Positions 39,501 to 58,899 of a stretch of DNA of 64,000 nt are shown here, piece by piece; the stretch's first letter is position 1, and each line of letters opens with the position of its first letter. The DNA comes from Pocillopora verrucosa. Taxonomy: Eukaryota; Cnidaria; Anthozoa; Scleractinia; Pocilloporidae. Location of the stretch: assembly GCF_036669915.1 (NCBI RefSeq), contig NC_089315.1, positions 4,932,887-4,996,886 on the forward strand, in the 5' to 3' direction. A model generated the notes under the pieces. It was given only the letters and a program-made list of their open reading frames with translations, did no database searches and was not told the origin of the DNA. Position numbers and translations under genes: made by a program.

Positions 39501-41735
39501 AATTTGTTTTTAGTGAACTTAGCCGTGTGGGATATCCTGGTGTGCTTATTCAACATTCCGTTCACGCTAATTTACAATCAACTTAAGTCATGGCCTTTTG
39601 GACTCTTCTGGTGTAAAACAATGCCGAGTAAGTGGACTTCCTGAGATAATTCCATAATTCACTCTGCTTTTTCCAGCATGGTGTGGGTTCGTTACCCCCA
39701 CATGAGTCGCCGAAACGTTATGTCGGAAATGGAGTCGACGACAACACTGGCAATCCGGTATTGAAATAGTCAAGAGGGATTAAAAAAAGCGAAAAAATCA
39801 AGCTTTCCACGTGAACCTAACTGTTAACACCTTTATACATTTTTTTAATACCTAATTAGATTTAGTATGGTCAGAACAAAAATGATAGTTAGCTTTTCGT
39901 TGAAGAAGAATCCACAAGACTAATTTCTTTTTTCAACCCTTCATCACGAATATTATTTGACTAATTACTCTTTAAGCCCAGCCAAGCATAATTACAAGCA
40001 TATTGGCGAACAACGTGAAGATTACTCTCTCGATAAATCGACGAAAATAAAAAGGAAATGACGTTTCTTGATTGACAATTCATGGAGTGAAAGTCTTGAA
40101 GAATGGACTTCCGTTACTGTCTAAAACAAGATTTAGTTTTAATGACTCCACACATTCCATCCAAAGCCTGATGTCTACACCCAAACTCAACTATTCCAGC
40201 AACCCTTCTCACCGAACTGCGATTTTTTTTCAGCTTTGCAGGTTATGAATTTGAGTGCATCCACTGGTTCCCTGGTGGCCATCACTATCGAACGCTACCG
40301 CGCAATCTGTCTCCCCTTTACACCACCCCTATCAAAATTTCAAGCCAAGCTAATAATAGCAATCGTTTCAATGTCTTCGTTCCTGGTTGCTTTGCCTGAA
40401 GTTGGAGCTTACAAACAAGCACCACCATTTGGATGCATGGAAGTATTTCCTACAGAAGATCTCAGAAAGGCATACTCATTATTTCTCTTCCTCTTCTGCT
40501 ATTTTCTCCCGTTTTTATTCATTGCCCCAGCATATACCAGAATGATATTAAAACTGTGGCAAGAAGATCGTGACGAGAGCTCACCTTCAAGTGGAGTGAC
40601 AGAGGATCCCAAGAACCAAAGAAGAAAACGGAACGTCTTAAGGATGATGGTTATTGTTGTTTTGTGCTATGCCATTTGCATGTTGCCTACGTATGCCACC
40701 TTCTTGTGGCTTGACTTTGGATTATCAGGTACCTAATACTATCATTTTATATTCCTTGCAAAAGCTGTACTGACCAGACGATGACTCACGACGACAGCTA
40801 CAATATCTTTTGAGGGTAGCAATGAGGGGGGTCCTGATCCCGTTTGGAAAGAAAGTTCACCAAAGGAAAATCTAAAATCTCTCCTCTTATGAGCAAGGTT
40901 TCAGCAAATCTTGAGGTCTCCACGAAATTAAAGAAAAAAGTCGCGGGTCATATATACTACGTCTCACGATGGTGGTTGATAAATTCAAGAGCCACGCCCG
41001 CCTTTCTGTAAAATTCTGCGTCATATATTAATTTTGGCCTTAAATGTACAAACTCTTTACCACCCTCTCTAGTTGTACCACGATATTAATTCTTATTTTA
41101 TTCAAAAAGAAAATGGTATTGTAAAACAAAAGAGTTGGAAGTAGAATAGAAAGAAAAAAGGACCTAGAGTTTAGATGTTGGACAGAATAAAAAAGGCTGT
41201 ACGATGAAGACGTGAAAGGATCCCACTGCAGCGCTATCACTGAGATTTTTAGGAGGAGATGGTCGAAATGCTGCTTTCATTGTGTGAAAGAATGTGGATG
41301 CATATGCACCTAATTTATAAATGGGAGCTCAAATGTAAGGAGCGATGGAACCGTTCGCTTGACAAATGGTGCCGGACACCATAAGTGAACAGATCCGTCA
41401 TTTACATCAATGTCTGAGTCTTGCTCATAAATGTTATTGTAACCTGCTAAATATATCTTCAAGGTTGCGAATGAATCACCTATTTTGTTGCTTTTCTAGG
41501 ACCACCACCGCATTACTTTTTCACATTACTCAGCCTTATGCAAATGATAACTTTCATCAATAGCTGTGTCAACCCCATCATTTACTGGTGTCTTAGTGAC
41601 CAGTTCTCGAAAGGATTCAAGAAACTATTTCGTTGCAAAAAGAGACTCAACACGTGGAGTAGACATACACAACAATCATCTTCATCGTCATCGGATCCTC
41701 ACCACCATCATCAAACTATGCCAACGAAAGTATGA
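36562..41735 (+). CDS. Rhodopsin-family (class A) GPCR, neuropeptide-receptor-like (4 exons)
   Basis: Exons 36562-36703, 39436-39627, 40234-40728, 41500-41735, all introns phase 1, encoding 354 residues. The N-terminus is short and Ser/Thr-rich with one sequon (NVT at 14). Seven helices are visible: TM1 ends SIGNVMVCAVVY with Asn52; TM2 has LAVWD with Asp80; Cys107 before TM3 pairs with the loop-2 Cys (FGCMEV); TM3 ends IERYRAIC (ERY in place of DRY); TM5 YSLFLFLFCYFLPFLF; TM6 VIVVLCYAICMLPTY; TM7 ends NSCVNPIIYW. The tail carries an FKKLFRCKKR helix 8, a Ser run and four His. The TM6 CWxP motif is CMLP, so the toggle Trp is Met. Overall it resembles peptide receptors of the NPFF/orexin/galanin type; the ligand is unknown. 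It acts at the plasma membrane. An AG just before the ATG region suggests a 5' UTR intron. A candidate poly(A) signal lies at 42227. Confidence 0.93.
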
Positions 41736-42226
41736 TGTGAAACGATGTGAAGACATTGTTAGTGTAATAAGCTACGCATGCGTTGGACCGAGATAGAAGG
41801 GCAATGGATACGTACACTTGGAATACATATCTATCAATCAGAAATGGATACACATGGGCCTGTTTGTAGACCATAACCACGCGCATAAACTATAAGCACT
41901 TAGTGACGTATGAAGACACATGATGGACACTATAGCCGTGCCAGTACCGACAAACAAAGTTAGCAAGTGCACCATCCCTAGTTGAAAGTTACCTGGAAAT
42001 GACTCAGTCACGTTTGGATAGAGAGCATTTCGTTCATAAACAGCTGCTAGGGAAGATGAATTTAAATGGATAACAAATCGCACTGGGTTAACATAAGCCA
42101 GGGAAGTGTTAGTGGTCCATAAATCAAACGATGAGCAAGGTGTCTGTTATGACCATGTATGATATTAAAAAACTGCTTTCCAGATACAACGTTGCCGCTT
42201 ACAAACACAACCTTACAAGGAAAGCA

Positions 42227-42232
42227 AATAAA
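42227..42232 (+). other. Candidate poly(A) signal of the GPCR gene
   Basis: AATAAA about 490 bp after the TGA stop at 41733-41735, followed by A-rich sequence. Confidence 0.45.
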
Positions 42233-42895
42233 AACGAAAAGATTATAGAAATTGCTGGAAATACGAAAGATTTACCGCAGCGTTAACAGGAACCAAAAGA
42301 ATATCTATTCTCTTGCGAAGAGCTTGTCAATGCAGACAGCACAAGTTTTGTAAGAGTGACTGAGTGGACAAAATATTATTTCCAATGCTGCGCTTATCCA
42401 ATTCTAAGTTGCAAACATTACATTCATTACGTGGCTGAACTGAAATAACGCAATAATAATGATAAGATAAAACGACAGCAGAAGTAGAAAGTTGAAACAA
42501 TTTCAACTTAAAGAACATTTCTCAGAGGCGTGCAGAATAGAATTACATTTTCAGATCTTACTTTCCGCGTTCCGTCAGAAAATTAGGAGAACGATGCAGG
42601 ATCAACAAACTAGGTAGTGAGAATAGAGACACGCCAGCGAAACTGAATCTTATTTTTTCTGAGGCATATAATCATTTGTGTATATATTTTGCTTTCCTTT
42701 TTCCATATTCCCCTCACACCCCCAAGTCTCTGGACATACCCTCTTTTAGTTTAAGACAGATTCCCCTAGTTTGCGAAGAAAGTTTCCGCTAGAATAATAG
42801 ACTTGCATCTTTGTACAAAGCCAAAGTATTATTGCCAGATATTAAAATGTTAATGTACTCATCGATTCAACTGCTATCTTCTATCAGTTAGTGTT

Positions 42896-43060
42896 ATCTA
42901 CCTGGGGCGTAACAAGTATTTTCAAAAAGGGGGAAGGGGTTACACTGTGTCAAACAAAGGGAACTCACCAGACTGTCATGTCGACCTCCACGCCGTGTTT
43001 TACTTAATGTGACAAAAAAGCCCTCCCCCCCCACACATATTAGCTACGCCCTTGATCTAC
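42896..43060. mobile_element. MITE-like element with 6-bp target duplication
   Basis: A 153-bp core (42902-43054) is flanked by ATCTAC on both sides. Its ends CTGGGGCGTAACAAGTA and TATTAGCTACGCCCTTG are imperfect terminal inverted repeats (GGGCGTA core). The core contains G-rich and C-rich runs and no frame. This is typical of a small non-autonomous DNA transposon; the superfamily cannot be assigned with certainty. Confidence 0.55.
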
Positions 43061-45645
43061 CACAGTGTTTTGGTAATAAGCTTACAACTCAGGAGGGGGG
43101 AGGCCTGAGAGAAATAACTACTTAAATTATCTACTGTTAGTTAAGATAAAAAAGACATGAATATTAAGAAAAAAATATCGAGTCCCTTTTCTTCTGATCA
43201 GATACAAAAGCATGCCCGGTGCAGTCGAATAACGAGATTCAACGAAAACAGAGATTTGTTAATCACGAGCAGTCACAGTCAGAATTGGATCACACGAAGT
43301 CCTTTTATAATTCATCAAAACTACGACAACATTTGAGAAAGAAACTAGACATCGGTTTTAATTTTTCATAAAAAAAAGCATGCTCTGTCCACTTACATAG
43401 GCACGACGTGTCAACTGTCCTTTCCCTGTCGGCGAGAGGTGAGCCGGGATACAGATACTGATATTAGTCCCAGGACCCCGGCCAACCTCTCCCCGGCTCG
43501 TCTCTCAAATCTTATCGGGGGCGGAAAAACGCTTCTTTTGCAGTGCGAATATTAAGGTAATTCTCTGAAAAAAAAGTTATTGGGCAATTTTTTCCCTACC
43601 AATGTTTGTTTAAAAAAAAATACAATAAAAAAAGGTAGGTCACTGTGCTTGATTGGGAGATATAGTGGGCCAAACTTACCCATTTATGCCTGTACTGGCA
43701 TAAATCACTTGCGTAGTTTACGGTACATTTCCCTGCAGCAGGAAGAAGGGGTTTCTAAACTGACACTTGAAAAAAACTCGATAGGTAGAAAGTCACGAGC
43801 GTATAAAACAATTTAATTTATAATTTGTTGGAAAATCACGCAAATTTAAACGACATAGACTCAAAACGTTCCTCAAGTTGTTTCTTTCAAGGTCATCATT
43901 TGCATCCTTGAGTAACGGGCTTTGAGCAAGCTTTTAGCTTTATCTCTTTATTCCTTTTGAAAATTCTTTTCATTTCCTCAATTTTATGGAGAATAAATTG
44001 AACACAAAAATTACGCAAAAAAATATGGGGCACCGTGCTCGTTCAAGAGCGAAAGACGATCGAAACTCTCTACCTGATTCATGGATTCAAAAACAATACC
44101 GTGTTCTCGGAGTGCGCGCGCGACCTAGTTCCTCTAAGTAGGCGATTTTTGTACGCAGTATAGGATGCACAATGCAAAACTGAGGAATCACCTGGATAAT
44201 AACTATTTTCATGTTCGTGCAGTAATGTAAGCGCAATGTAATACTATTGATTAGCTGACTGAAAGATTAAGAGAAATAATTGAACCAGCATTGCCGATCT
44301 TTCATACCACGGTGTTTGTTTACTTTTGACCACTTTGGCGTAAATTAAATTAGAATTTGCGTCCGCTCCGTACTCGGCTCTTCGTCTTAATCGACAAACA
44401 AACTACTGAAATTTTCATTTATCACTTACTGGTATTTTTTCATTTGTTTTCCTCTCGAGTGGGCTTGCACGCGTCATTCACTTCTCTGAAGTTTCTGCAA
44501 GTACAAGACAAAACTATGACTTGGACTGGCAATTTCAATGAGCCAACATTTTCTTTGAAAACTAATTACCTTGCAAAACCGTTAGGCTGTCGAGATAAGA
44601 GCTCAGAGAGCGCACAAACGAAAAGTAGACTCGAGTCCTCTCTGCAGCTCACCGGCGAGGCATGAAGTACTATTAAACACGTTTACTACATTTTTCAGTG
44701 GTTACTAGGCGACAATTATGACGTCACTAAAAAGAACCATCTATCCCAGAAATCTACTCAGAAGTAACCCAGGTGATCGCATAAAAACTTTGCAGTTTTA
44801 ATCTTTTCTTGTTATTTTTCTGTTTTTGGCATCAACTGGTCCATATCATGGTATCACGGCATCAACAATTTATCTGCGGCAGAAAATATCCGCATTGCAA
44901 ACAAAAAACGCTCTATCAGCACAAAGAAAAACCCCCATTGCAGAAGTCACGCTTCACGCCAGAGTTGCCAGAAATTAATTTTTCCAGTGGTGAGGGGTTA
45001 CTCCGCCATTAACATACGGTGCAATCTTAATTCATAATATTCGATAGCCTTAGGGGTTATTTTGCGTGAGGCTTTCAGTGCAGAAATTATTATGCTCCTA
45101 ATGAAAAACAACAACATTGACCTAGACCCAAACCAAAAGGATTAGGATTAAGTTATTGGTCAATACTAGGAAAAAAACATTCACTAAAAAAGAGGCTAGA
45201 GTCCAAACTCTGAAGAAAATATGTATTAAACTTGTTTACTAAACCACAACATTTGGCTTGAATAAAAACTCCTTAATTTCTTTAAATTCCAAACAAAGGG
45301 GCAACAAATTAGCACAAACGATGCTAAAAGAAGCAAAACGCCACGAAAACAAACAACAAAAGTAAGTGAAATGATAAAGGGAACTATTAAAATGTGTTTG
45401 AAAAAAACACACAATGACCAAATTATAAGTGTTTTTGAGATTAATCCAGGAAAGGAGAAGCAGTTTGCCCCTGGAGGAGTGGACCCCCCTTGGTCACATT
45501 TTACTGCAAGCTTAGTCACTAAGGACAAAATTACTAAATAAACACCTTCATCTATTGCCACATCAAATGACCACAACATAAAATCATACCTTGTTGTAGC
45601 TAGCACTAAATTCATAAACTACAAGCACAATTTAAAGTTTCAAAC

Positions 45646-45651
45646 TTTATT
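45646..45651 (-). other. Candidate poly(A) signal of the ASB gene
   Basis: TTTATT on the plus strand gives AATAAA on the minus strand, about 1.06 kb beyond the stop. No nearer canonical hexamer was noticed; a variant signal closer in is possible. Confidence 0.35.
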
Positions 45652-46709
45652 ATTTGATAAATTCAAACAATAAAAACATGCATGTTACCATGACACTGAC
45701 ACTTAAAAGACTTGTTAAAATGCACAACATGCTATTGAGAGCAAAATGGGAACCAAAAATCGACTGTGATGAAACTGACTCTATGATGCAAATTAATAAG
45801 ATAACAATGAAAAAGTAAAATATGCTATTTTTTCCTAAAACTATTGACCATCTGTTCAGAATATTTCATTTTTTCTGACAAAGATAGGATTAAAGTAATA
45901 AATTTCAACACTTTCTAAACATACCATGCAGTGCACCTTTAAAGTTAACATGCATGAGAAACAATTAATACAAATTATTCCCAGGAGGAAAGGATAGCGA
46001 ATGAAGGCTTGTTATCATTAATTATTTGCAATATTATCACCAACTATATGTCTCTTTAGCTTATTAAAAAAAAAAAGATATTTCCTTCTTCATAGAATTG
46101 GCAAAACCCCCTATCAACCCTTACAAGCTTAATTAAAGCAGTCTACATTAACGAGAACTTTGTCGTTCAGTTTAAGGGACTGACAGTTTCATGGGATGGG
46201 GTACTTAAAATTAGTAAAAATAAACAACATCAGGATAGGTAACAGTAATTCTCTTGACTCTGTTTTTAATGAAACAGAGGATACTACAATTCAAACTATT
46301 TCTTAAAGTAATTTAAACTGAAATCCCTTTTAAAACTATAACATATTCCCATACAACATTAATTAAAAAACATCTAAATCATCCTGTAGCTGTAAAAGTG
46401 TCTGCCCTGACTAAGTAAAATCTGTTAAAGTACCATTGTTAGAGTACCTGTTTAAGCACTAATTAAAAGCATTATTGTTAAAGTACCTGAGCTTATGCAA
46501 TATGCCCTGCTTATGTTAATGGCCACAGACTGAAAAAAAAAACCACCTTCTTGGAAACTTATGACCATGGAAACTACACAAAGGTCCAACATCTCAAGTT
46601 ACCATTAGCTAATTCTTATCATTATCAGGAATAAAAGAGCAATTTTTGGCCCAATAATAGCCGGCAAACTCTGTTAGTTTGATGTGACTTTCATACTTGT
46701 CATCTTACA

Positions 46710-48854
46710 TTATTCATATTTGTAAAGAAGAAAGTCCTTCATTATAATTGAGACTGGTAGCTTAGATATATCTTGAAGTCGTTTGGCACCAAGTGCTTCC
46801 CGAATGACAAAACGGCAGGAATCTTGTAGACTCCTTGGATTTTCTGAAAATAATAATAACAAATTTCCTTTTTATTTTTACTTAACAAATAATGCACCTA
46901 TAGTTTATAATTTCAGGATTAATCAACCAATAATCAATTTTGTTCAGTTTTGCCTTTTGCGAGTTGGAAACTTCAAGCTAACAAGAAACATTCCAGTAGG
47001 GTAGAATAAGCTCCTACAAACTATCCATGCCACAAAATTGACAGGAATTGAGTTCAATAAGTCACTTAAACTTATTGAATATGACAGATGGTAAAGTTTG
47101 AGCTTAGCAGCAGAATGGAGAAAGATTTTAATTGACTTATCTGAGTGAAGGACAAAATATAACTACACCAATTCACATCCCTTGAGATGAGCTGATTTTA
47201 TGTTCTCTCTGTAACCATTTGGTTACTTTACAAATGTTTGACCTTAATCCTGTATAGCATATGCAGAACTGCAGTACTACACACAACAAAGGTCTTTATT
47301 GTACATTCATGTACACTTCTAATAATATTTTGGTGAGTGTAATCAGGAAACAGAAATAGCCTTGCACATTCTGAATTATGAAAACAAGTACAAATAATAA
47401 TATACACAACTAAGCATAGTAAAATACATAAAATGAATCACTGAAAAGGGTGAAGATCATGGAAAGAGGAAAGTGTGACATGTCCTCTTTTCTTGGAAGT
47501 CATACATCAGTACCACTCATTTGCATTGCCCCTTTTTCGTGACCATTTTCTTTTCAAGGCCATTAATGACAATGCCTCCCCCTTACCAAAAAAAATATTT
47601 AAACATTTAAAAATGTTTAAATATTTTTTTTAAAAGTACTAAATTTCTTGCAGTTGACAATATTCTTCACTAGTTTGCATCATTCTTAATGCCATGTTCC
47701 ACTTCTTCCAGCAAGCATTCTCTTTGTAAAAGTAATTGACAGCCTCACACCAACTGAAATTTAGTCTTGTCACATAAATATTTATGATCAAGGAGTACGA
47801 TTTACTTTTCCTAAAATCAATTTTCTCTCCTAAGTCTAATCAAATTACATTTCTCAAGGTAACTATGGATGAGAAATTTACCTGCATAAAATAAATGTAA
47901 AAAGAAGAGTTGATTATTCTTAGTGTGCAAGAATGAGAGATACATTTCAAAGTGGAAGTTTGCCTTTTTCTCAAAATAGGTTTTTGCTAACGTCGATTAT
48001 TTACATGTACACTTACTTGACACGCTGCTGAGAAAATCCAAACAGTCTCTATCGATTGAGTTTAGGTTGTACATCATCCTTGATATCGATAGAGGTGTAA
48101 GTCCTTCATCGTTGTAAACATTTATATCTGCTCCAAACTTATAGAGCAAGCGTGCCAAAGGTTCACTGTTCCTTAATGCGGCTAAATGGAGAGGAGTTTG
48201 GCCATCCTCAGGCCTTTTGATACTTGTGAGAGCGCCGTGTTCAACCAACATTCGTACACAATTAACGTTACCTTTAATAACAGCATAACGAAGGGGGAAT
48301 CCAAATTGAACATCAATGTTAGCTCCCCAGTTTAACAAGACACGAATTGAACTCGTCCTTTCACGAATAATGGCTAGTTGAAGAGCTGTCGTGCCTTTGT
48401 CGCTTAACGCGTCTACAAAACCTTTTGATTCTAAAAGAAGCTCAACAAACGAGTCTCTACCGTAGTGTGCAGCCACATGTAACGGCGTCCAACCATCCTC
48501 ACTTCTTGCATCGACGAGCTTTTCTTTGTCTAATCCTTTGAAATCTAACAACAGTTTTGCGATTCTTGTCCGTCCGTGCATGGCGGCGTAATGAAGAGCG
48601 GTGAAACCTCCGACGAAATCTCGCGCAAATGCATCGCCTCCTTTCTCGAGGAGCACTCTTAGAGCGCGTTCTTTCCCTCTACTAGCAGCTAAATGAAGAA
48701 GCGTCCAGCCATTGCCATCCATCTGGTTGGCAGAGCAACCATCTTTGATGAGATCCCGCACGAGTTTTACATTCCCACTAGCAACAGCCTTTCTGAGTCG
48801 CTCTGCAGGACTATCAATCGATCCTTCCCTTCTTCTCGGTCGTTTTCTTGACAT
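46710..48854 (-). CDS. Ankyrin repeat and SOCS box (ASB) protein (2 exons)
   Basis: Exons 48854-48017 and 46843-46710 join in phase 1 (TCA A, then GTAAGT; acceptor TTTTCAG then AAAATCC), giving 323 residues. The start MSRKRPRRR is basic and could be a nuclear signal. Residues about 16-265 carry seven to eight ankyrin repeats, clear examples being GWTLLHLAASRG, DGWTPLHVAAHYG and DGQTPLHLAALRN with LLLxxGAD-type ends. Exon 2 encodes the C-terminal SOCS box: BC-box SLQDSCRFVIREAL (Elongin B/C binding) and Cul5-box LPVSIIMKDFL. It therefore should be the substrate receptor of a Cullin-5 ubiquitin ligase, with ankyrin repeats binding the target. If the first donor is not used, translation stops 6 codons later and the SOCS box is lost. 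It is head-to-head with KATNAL2. Which vertebrate ASB it matches is not clear. Confidence 0.94.
47588..47631. repeat. AT-only palindrome in the ASB intron
   Basis: An inverted repeat of A-rich and T-rich arms around ATTTAAACATTT / AAATGTTTAAAT, about 20 bp per arm. It lies in the intron between the ankyrin and SOCS-box exons. Confidence 0.8.
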
Positions 48855-49132
48855 AATGAATACCTAAGAACACCGCAACGTATCGATCATGGTCTTATTT
48901 TACCTTCTGATGAACAATATTCTCACTGTTTTTTTAAACTGATTAGTCAACACTTTCGAATGACTCTTCGAACGCCATTCTTCCTTCCCAGCATACAACG
49001 CGGGTATACCCAATCGAAACCCGCAGTACGAAAACACAGTGGGCTCTAAATCACTAAGTGGAAAAACAAAATGGCGTCCCTTGCGACCTGGAAAAACTAA
49101 AAGTTCGAAAAATTATTTCCTGTAGCAGATAG
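48855..49132. promoter_or_regulatory. Divergent ASB/KATNAL2 promoter region
   Basis: Only 278 bp separate the two start codons, which point away from each other, so the 5' UTRs and promoters must share this interval. I see no clear TATA box. That a bidirectional promoter drives both genes is inference from the spacing. Confidence 0.55.
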
Positions 49133-56365
<7,233 letters not shown>

Positions 56366-57210
56366 TGAAGTAGAGAGACAACGTAAGCGTCATCCACCAT
56401 ATGGTCCACTAGTGTGACTTTTCATCATCGCCATGGTAATACAAAGATGATCATCTGAAATGTTTGCCAGTGATTGTCACTGCTCAGCGGTATCCAACCA
56501 ACGTGTCTTCAGAGTCGTTCACAATTAGTCACCAGTGTTATTTATAGAATGAACCTGAATGTATATACAGCTCTCGATAGATATGTGTCCATATGGACTG
56601 AATCGCGGGAAACGTGTGCTATTTGTTGACAGCCTCAACAAGAGGTCCAGCTAGATTACATGATGATCACACCTGCGCAATGTTTATGGAATTTCTACTG
56701 AATGCATATTTATTTTTCGTCTATTCTGCCTCAGTGACATCAACAAAATTATCATTATAAAATTCTCTTTCAATGAAATGATACATTGTGGAGAGTTATT
56801 TTGGAAGAGTAAAGTATCTATTAACCAAAACTAAATCAATCTTACAGCCAGTTAGAAAAGTAGTGAATATTAGAGTTAGCTCGCGAGAGGTGAAAGCTAG
56901 TGAACGTATCCGACCGCGATTTGTTTAGAGAGAGATAAGAATTTCGTTGCAGGCAACCCTAAGGTGCAGTAATCCTCGACAGTTTTTCTCTCATAGTACG
57001 CCGTAATCACCTGAGAAATTTTATTAACAAGAAATAGTGGATGGGAAATACAGTCAGATTGTGAGATTAATTTTCCAAACGTTTGCGTTACGAACTTCAG
57101 ATAAAGCAGCACACACGGGATTCAATGTTTATATGGAGTAAAAGCTTCCGCTCCAGGATTTCCTAAACATGAAGATAGACTGATGCTGTTTCTGAGTTTT
57201 TTATTTTGTA

Positions 57211-57216
57211 AATAAA
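57211..57216 (+). other. Candidate poly(A) signal of KATNAL2
   Basis: AATAAA in TTTTGTAAATAAACAG, about 850 bp after the stop at 56363-56365; the first canonical hexamer I noticed downstream. Confidence 0.45.
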
Positions 57217-57636
57217 CAGATTCGTTTGAGATTCTTCAAGATTTGAGCTGAGATTACCAAGTATCGGACGAATGCAGCGACGTCTGTATTTTATGGCCGA
57301 GAGTGAAATATTTTCCGTCCGGCCTGACCGCCTAATCAATAAGCAGTTTATATACCCCCTCTCTTTATTCTTCCTCTCCTCTTCTGGCCTCAGTATCTTG
57401 CGAGGCTGTACGTTGCGCCGTGCGAGTATTTACGACCCTGCTCTCGCCATCACGTGTGGCCCAAATACAGAGATGTTTTTAATGTTTTTGTTTTTGTTTC
57501 TGCTTTTTTTTTCTTTTTTCGCTTTTTTGTTTTTGTTTGTTTTTTTTTTTTGGCCATGGTGTCTTATGGGTCTTATGGTAATAAACTTAGACTTAGCCCA
57601 TTGAAAAAATCGTTTCTAGCCAGGTCATGTCCTCCA

Positions 57637-57731
57637 ATGCGCATTGATGAGATGATGGCGAAGAAGAGAACTGTGCCAAAATTAGATAGAGATATTGTGA
57701 TCATGGCGAGTCAACTGATTTTCCGCCACAG
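57637..57731 (+). CDS. Possible initial coding exon, unknown
   Basis: An ATG-led frame (MMAKKRTVPKLDRDIVIMAS) ends in CACAG then GTGATT, a reasonable donor in phase 2. Joining it to the next good acceptor (58900) creates an immediate stop, so no partner exon is known. Composition is protein-like but the evidence is thin. Confidence 0.18.
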
Positions 57732-58899
57732 GTGATTACGGGGTTTCAAATGTTTTACGTCCATCTTGGTGAATATACTACATGCCGACCACCTAATAAA
57801 ATTATAGATATGTTTACGAAAATATGGTGATTTGCATTGAGGTTACATAGTCGAACGTAAGTCCTCTCGACGGATAAAACTGTTTTATGTCAATTCTTTT
57901 TTAAGTTCAAAAATTTGAATGAGGTTGGACAGTTAGCACTTTTTTGACGGCCATTGAATAAGCGTGTCAAAAATATTGATTTAAATGGACCACGTGTTGA
58001 GATATAAATAATTTAATCGCGCAAAACGAGAAAAACTAGCAATTTTTCCCTTTAAAGCTTAAAAATTAGGAGTTTCCTCTCAGGTAACATTTGAAAATAT
58101 TAAAAGGCCTAACCTTGGAAAATTCGAAAGAAGAAATCGTCTCTATTTTGTGGTCATATCAGTGAACTTTTTTTTATATCAAATGTAAGTACTACCCTAT
58201 TTAATGTATTTCTTCCAATATATATAATTTTGGATATCAGATAGAAGATTCTCTGTAGCTGCTGACTGACACATCCCTCCACTTAGATATAAAAACAAAT
58301 ATTTACAAAGCGGAAATACATTAAGGACTGACCAGATCCCGGAGGTTGATTTAAATGGAGCTTCACTTAATTCTCCCTTCATCCATTGCAATCCGCTAAG
58401 TAGTATTGGGATTATAATGTGCTTCACTTACTGCCAAAGGGTGTTAACTGCTTGAAAAAAATACCATATTGAGATCACTGATTCATTTTGAAGAGAAATT
58501 GTCCATAACCCTTCAGATACGTCCTGTTTATGGGGTTTAACGGGCTCGACTGAGAAGAGCAAACTCAGTTCAAGGTTGGACTGTTTTTCTCAAGTTAGCT
58601 TTTTCAGTCGATTAGCTTCCTAAGAAGTATTATGCTATTCTATTGAAACATTTTTTTTCTGTAGACGAGGAAGGGAATGCATTTTATAATGCTTCTGTTA
58701 TTTAAGCCTCTAACTTGAGAATTTATGTTTACATAGGCTTTATTGCCAGAAATTCGCCTATGTTCTTTGTATCATCCATATCTGAACCGATGACAGCGAG
58801 CAACTGCATTAACATCAGACAACTGCTGACCTTTGGGTGAACATTATTTCTTATCATCCCTTTGCGTAGTTTTAAACTTTTTTCCTCTTAAATTTTCAG

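Larger units (their letters stand above)
41736..46709. other. 3' flanks of the GPCR and ASB genes
   Basis: It contains the GPCR poly(A) signal at 42227, the MITE at 42896, a GC-rich imperfect inverted segment near 43431-43508 (GTGAGCCGGG with CCCGGCTC) and the probable ASB 3' UTR down to about 45646. No additional gene is supported; frames of about 100 codons near 44357 and 45226 show no recognisable protein. Confidence 0.5.
56366..58899. other. KATNAL2 3' UTR and spacer to the peptide gene
   Basis: It contains the poly(A) candidate at 57211, a T-rich low-complexity tract at about 57477-57552, and the weak exon candidate at 57637. The AG immediately before the ATG at 58900 implies that a 5' UTR exon of the next gene may lie here. 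Confidence 0.45.

Noticed and set aside
43431..43508. GC-rich segment as an RNA gene
   Set aside because: Only a loose inverted repeat (GAGCCGGG/CCCGGCTC); no tRNA, snRNA or rRNA motif.
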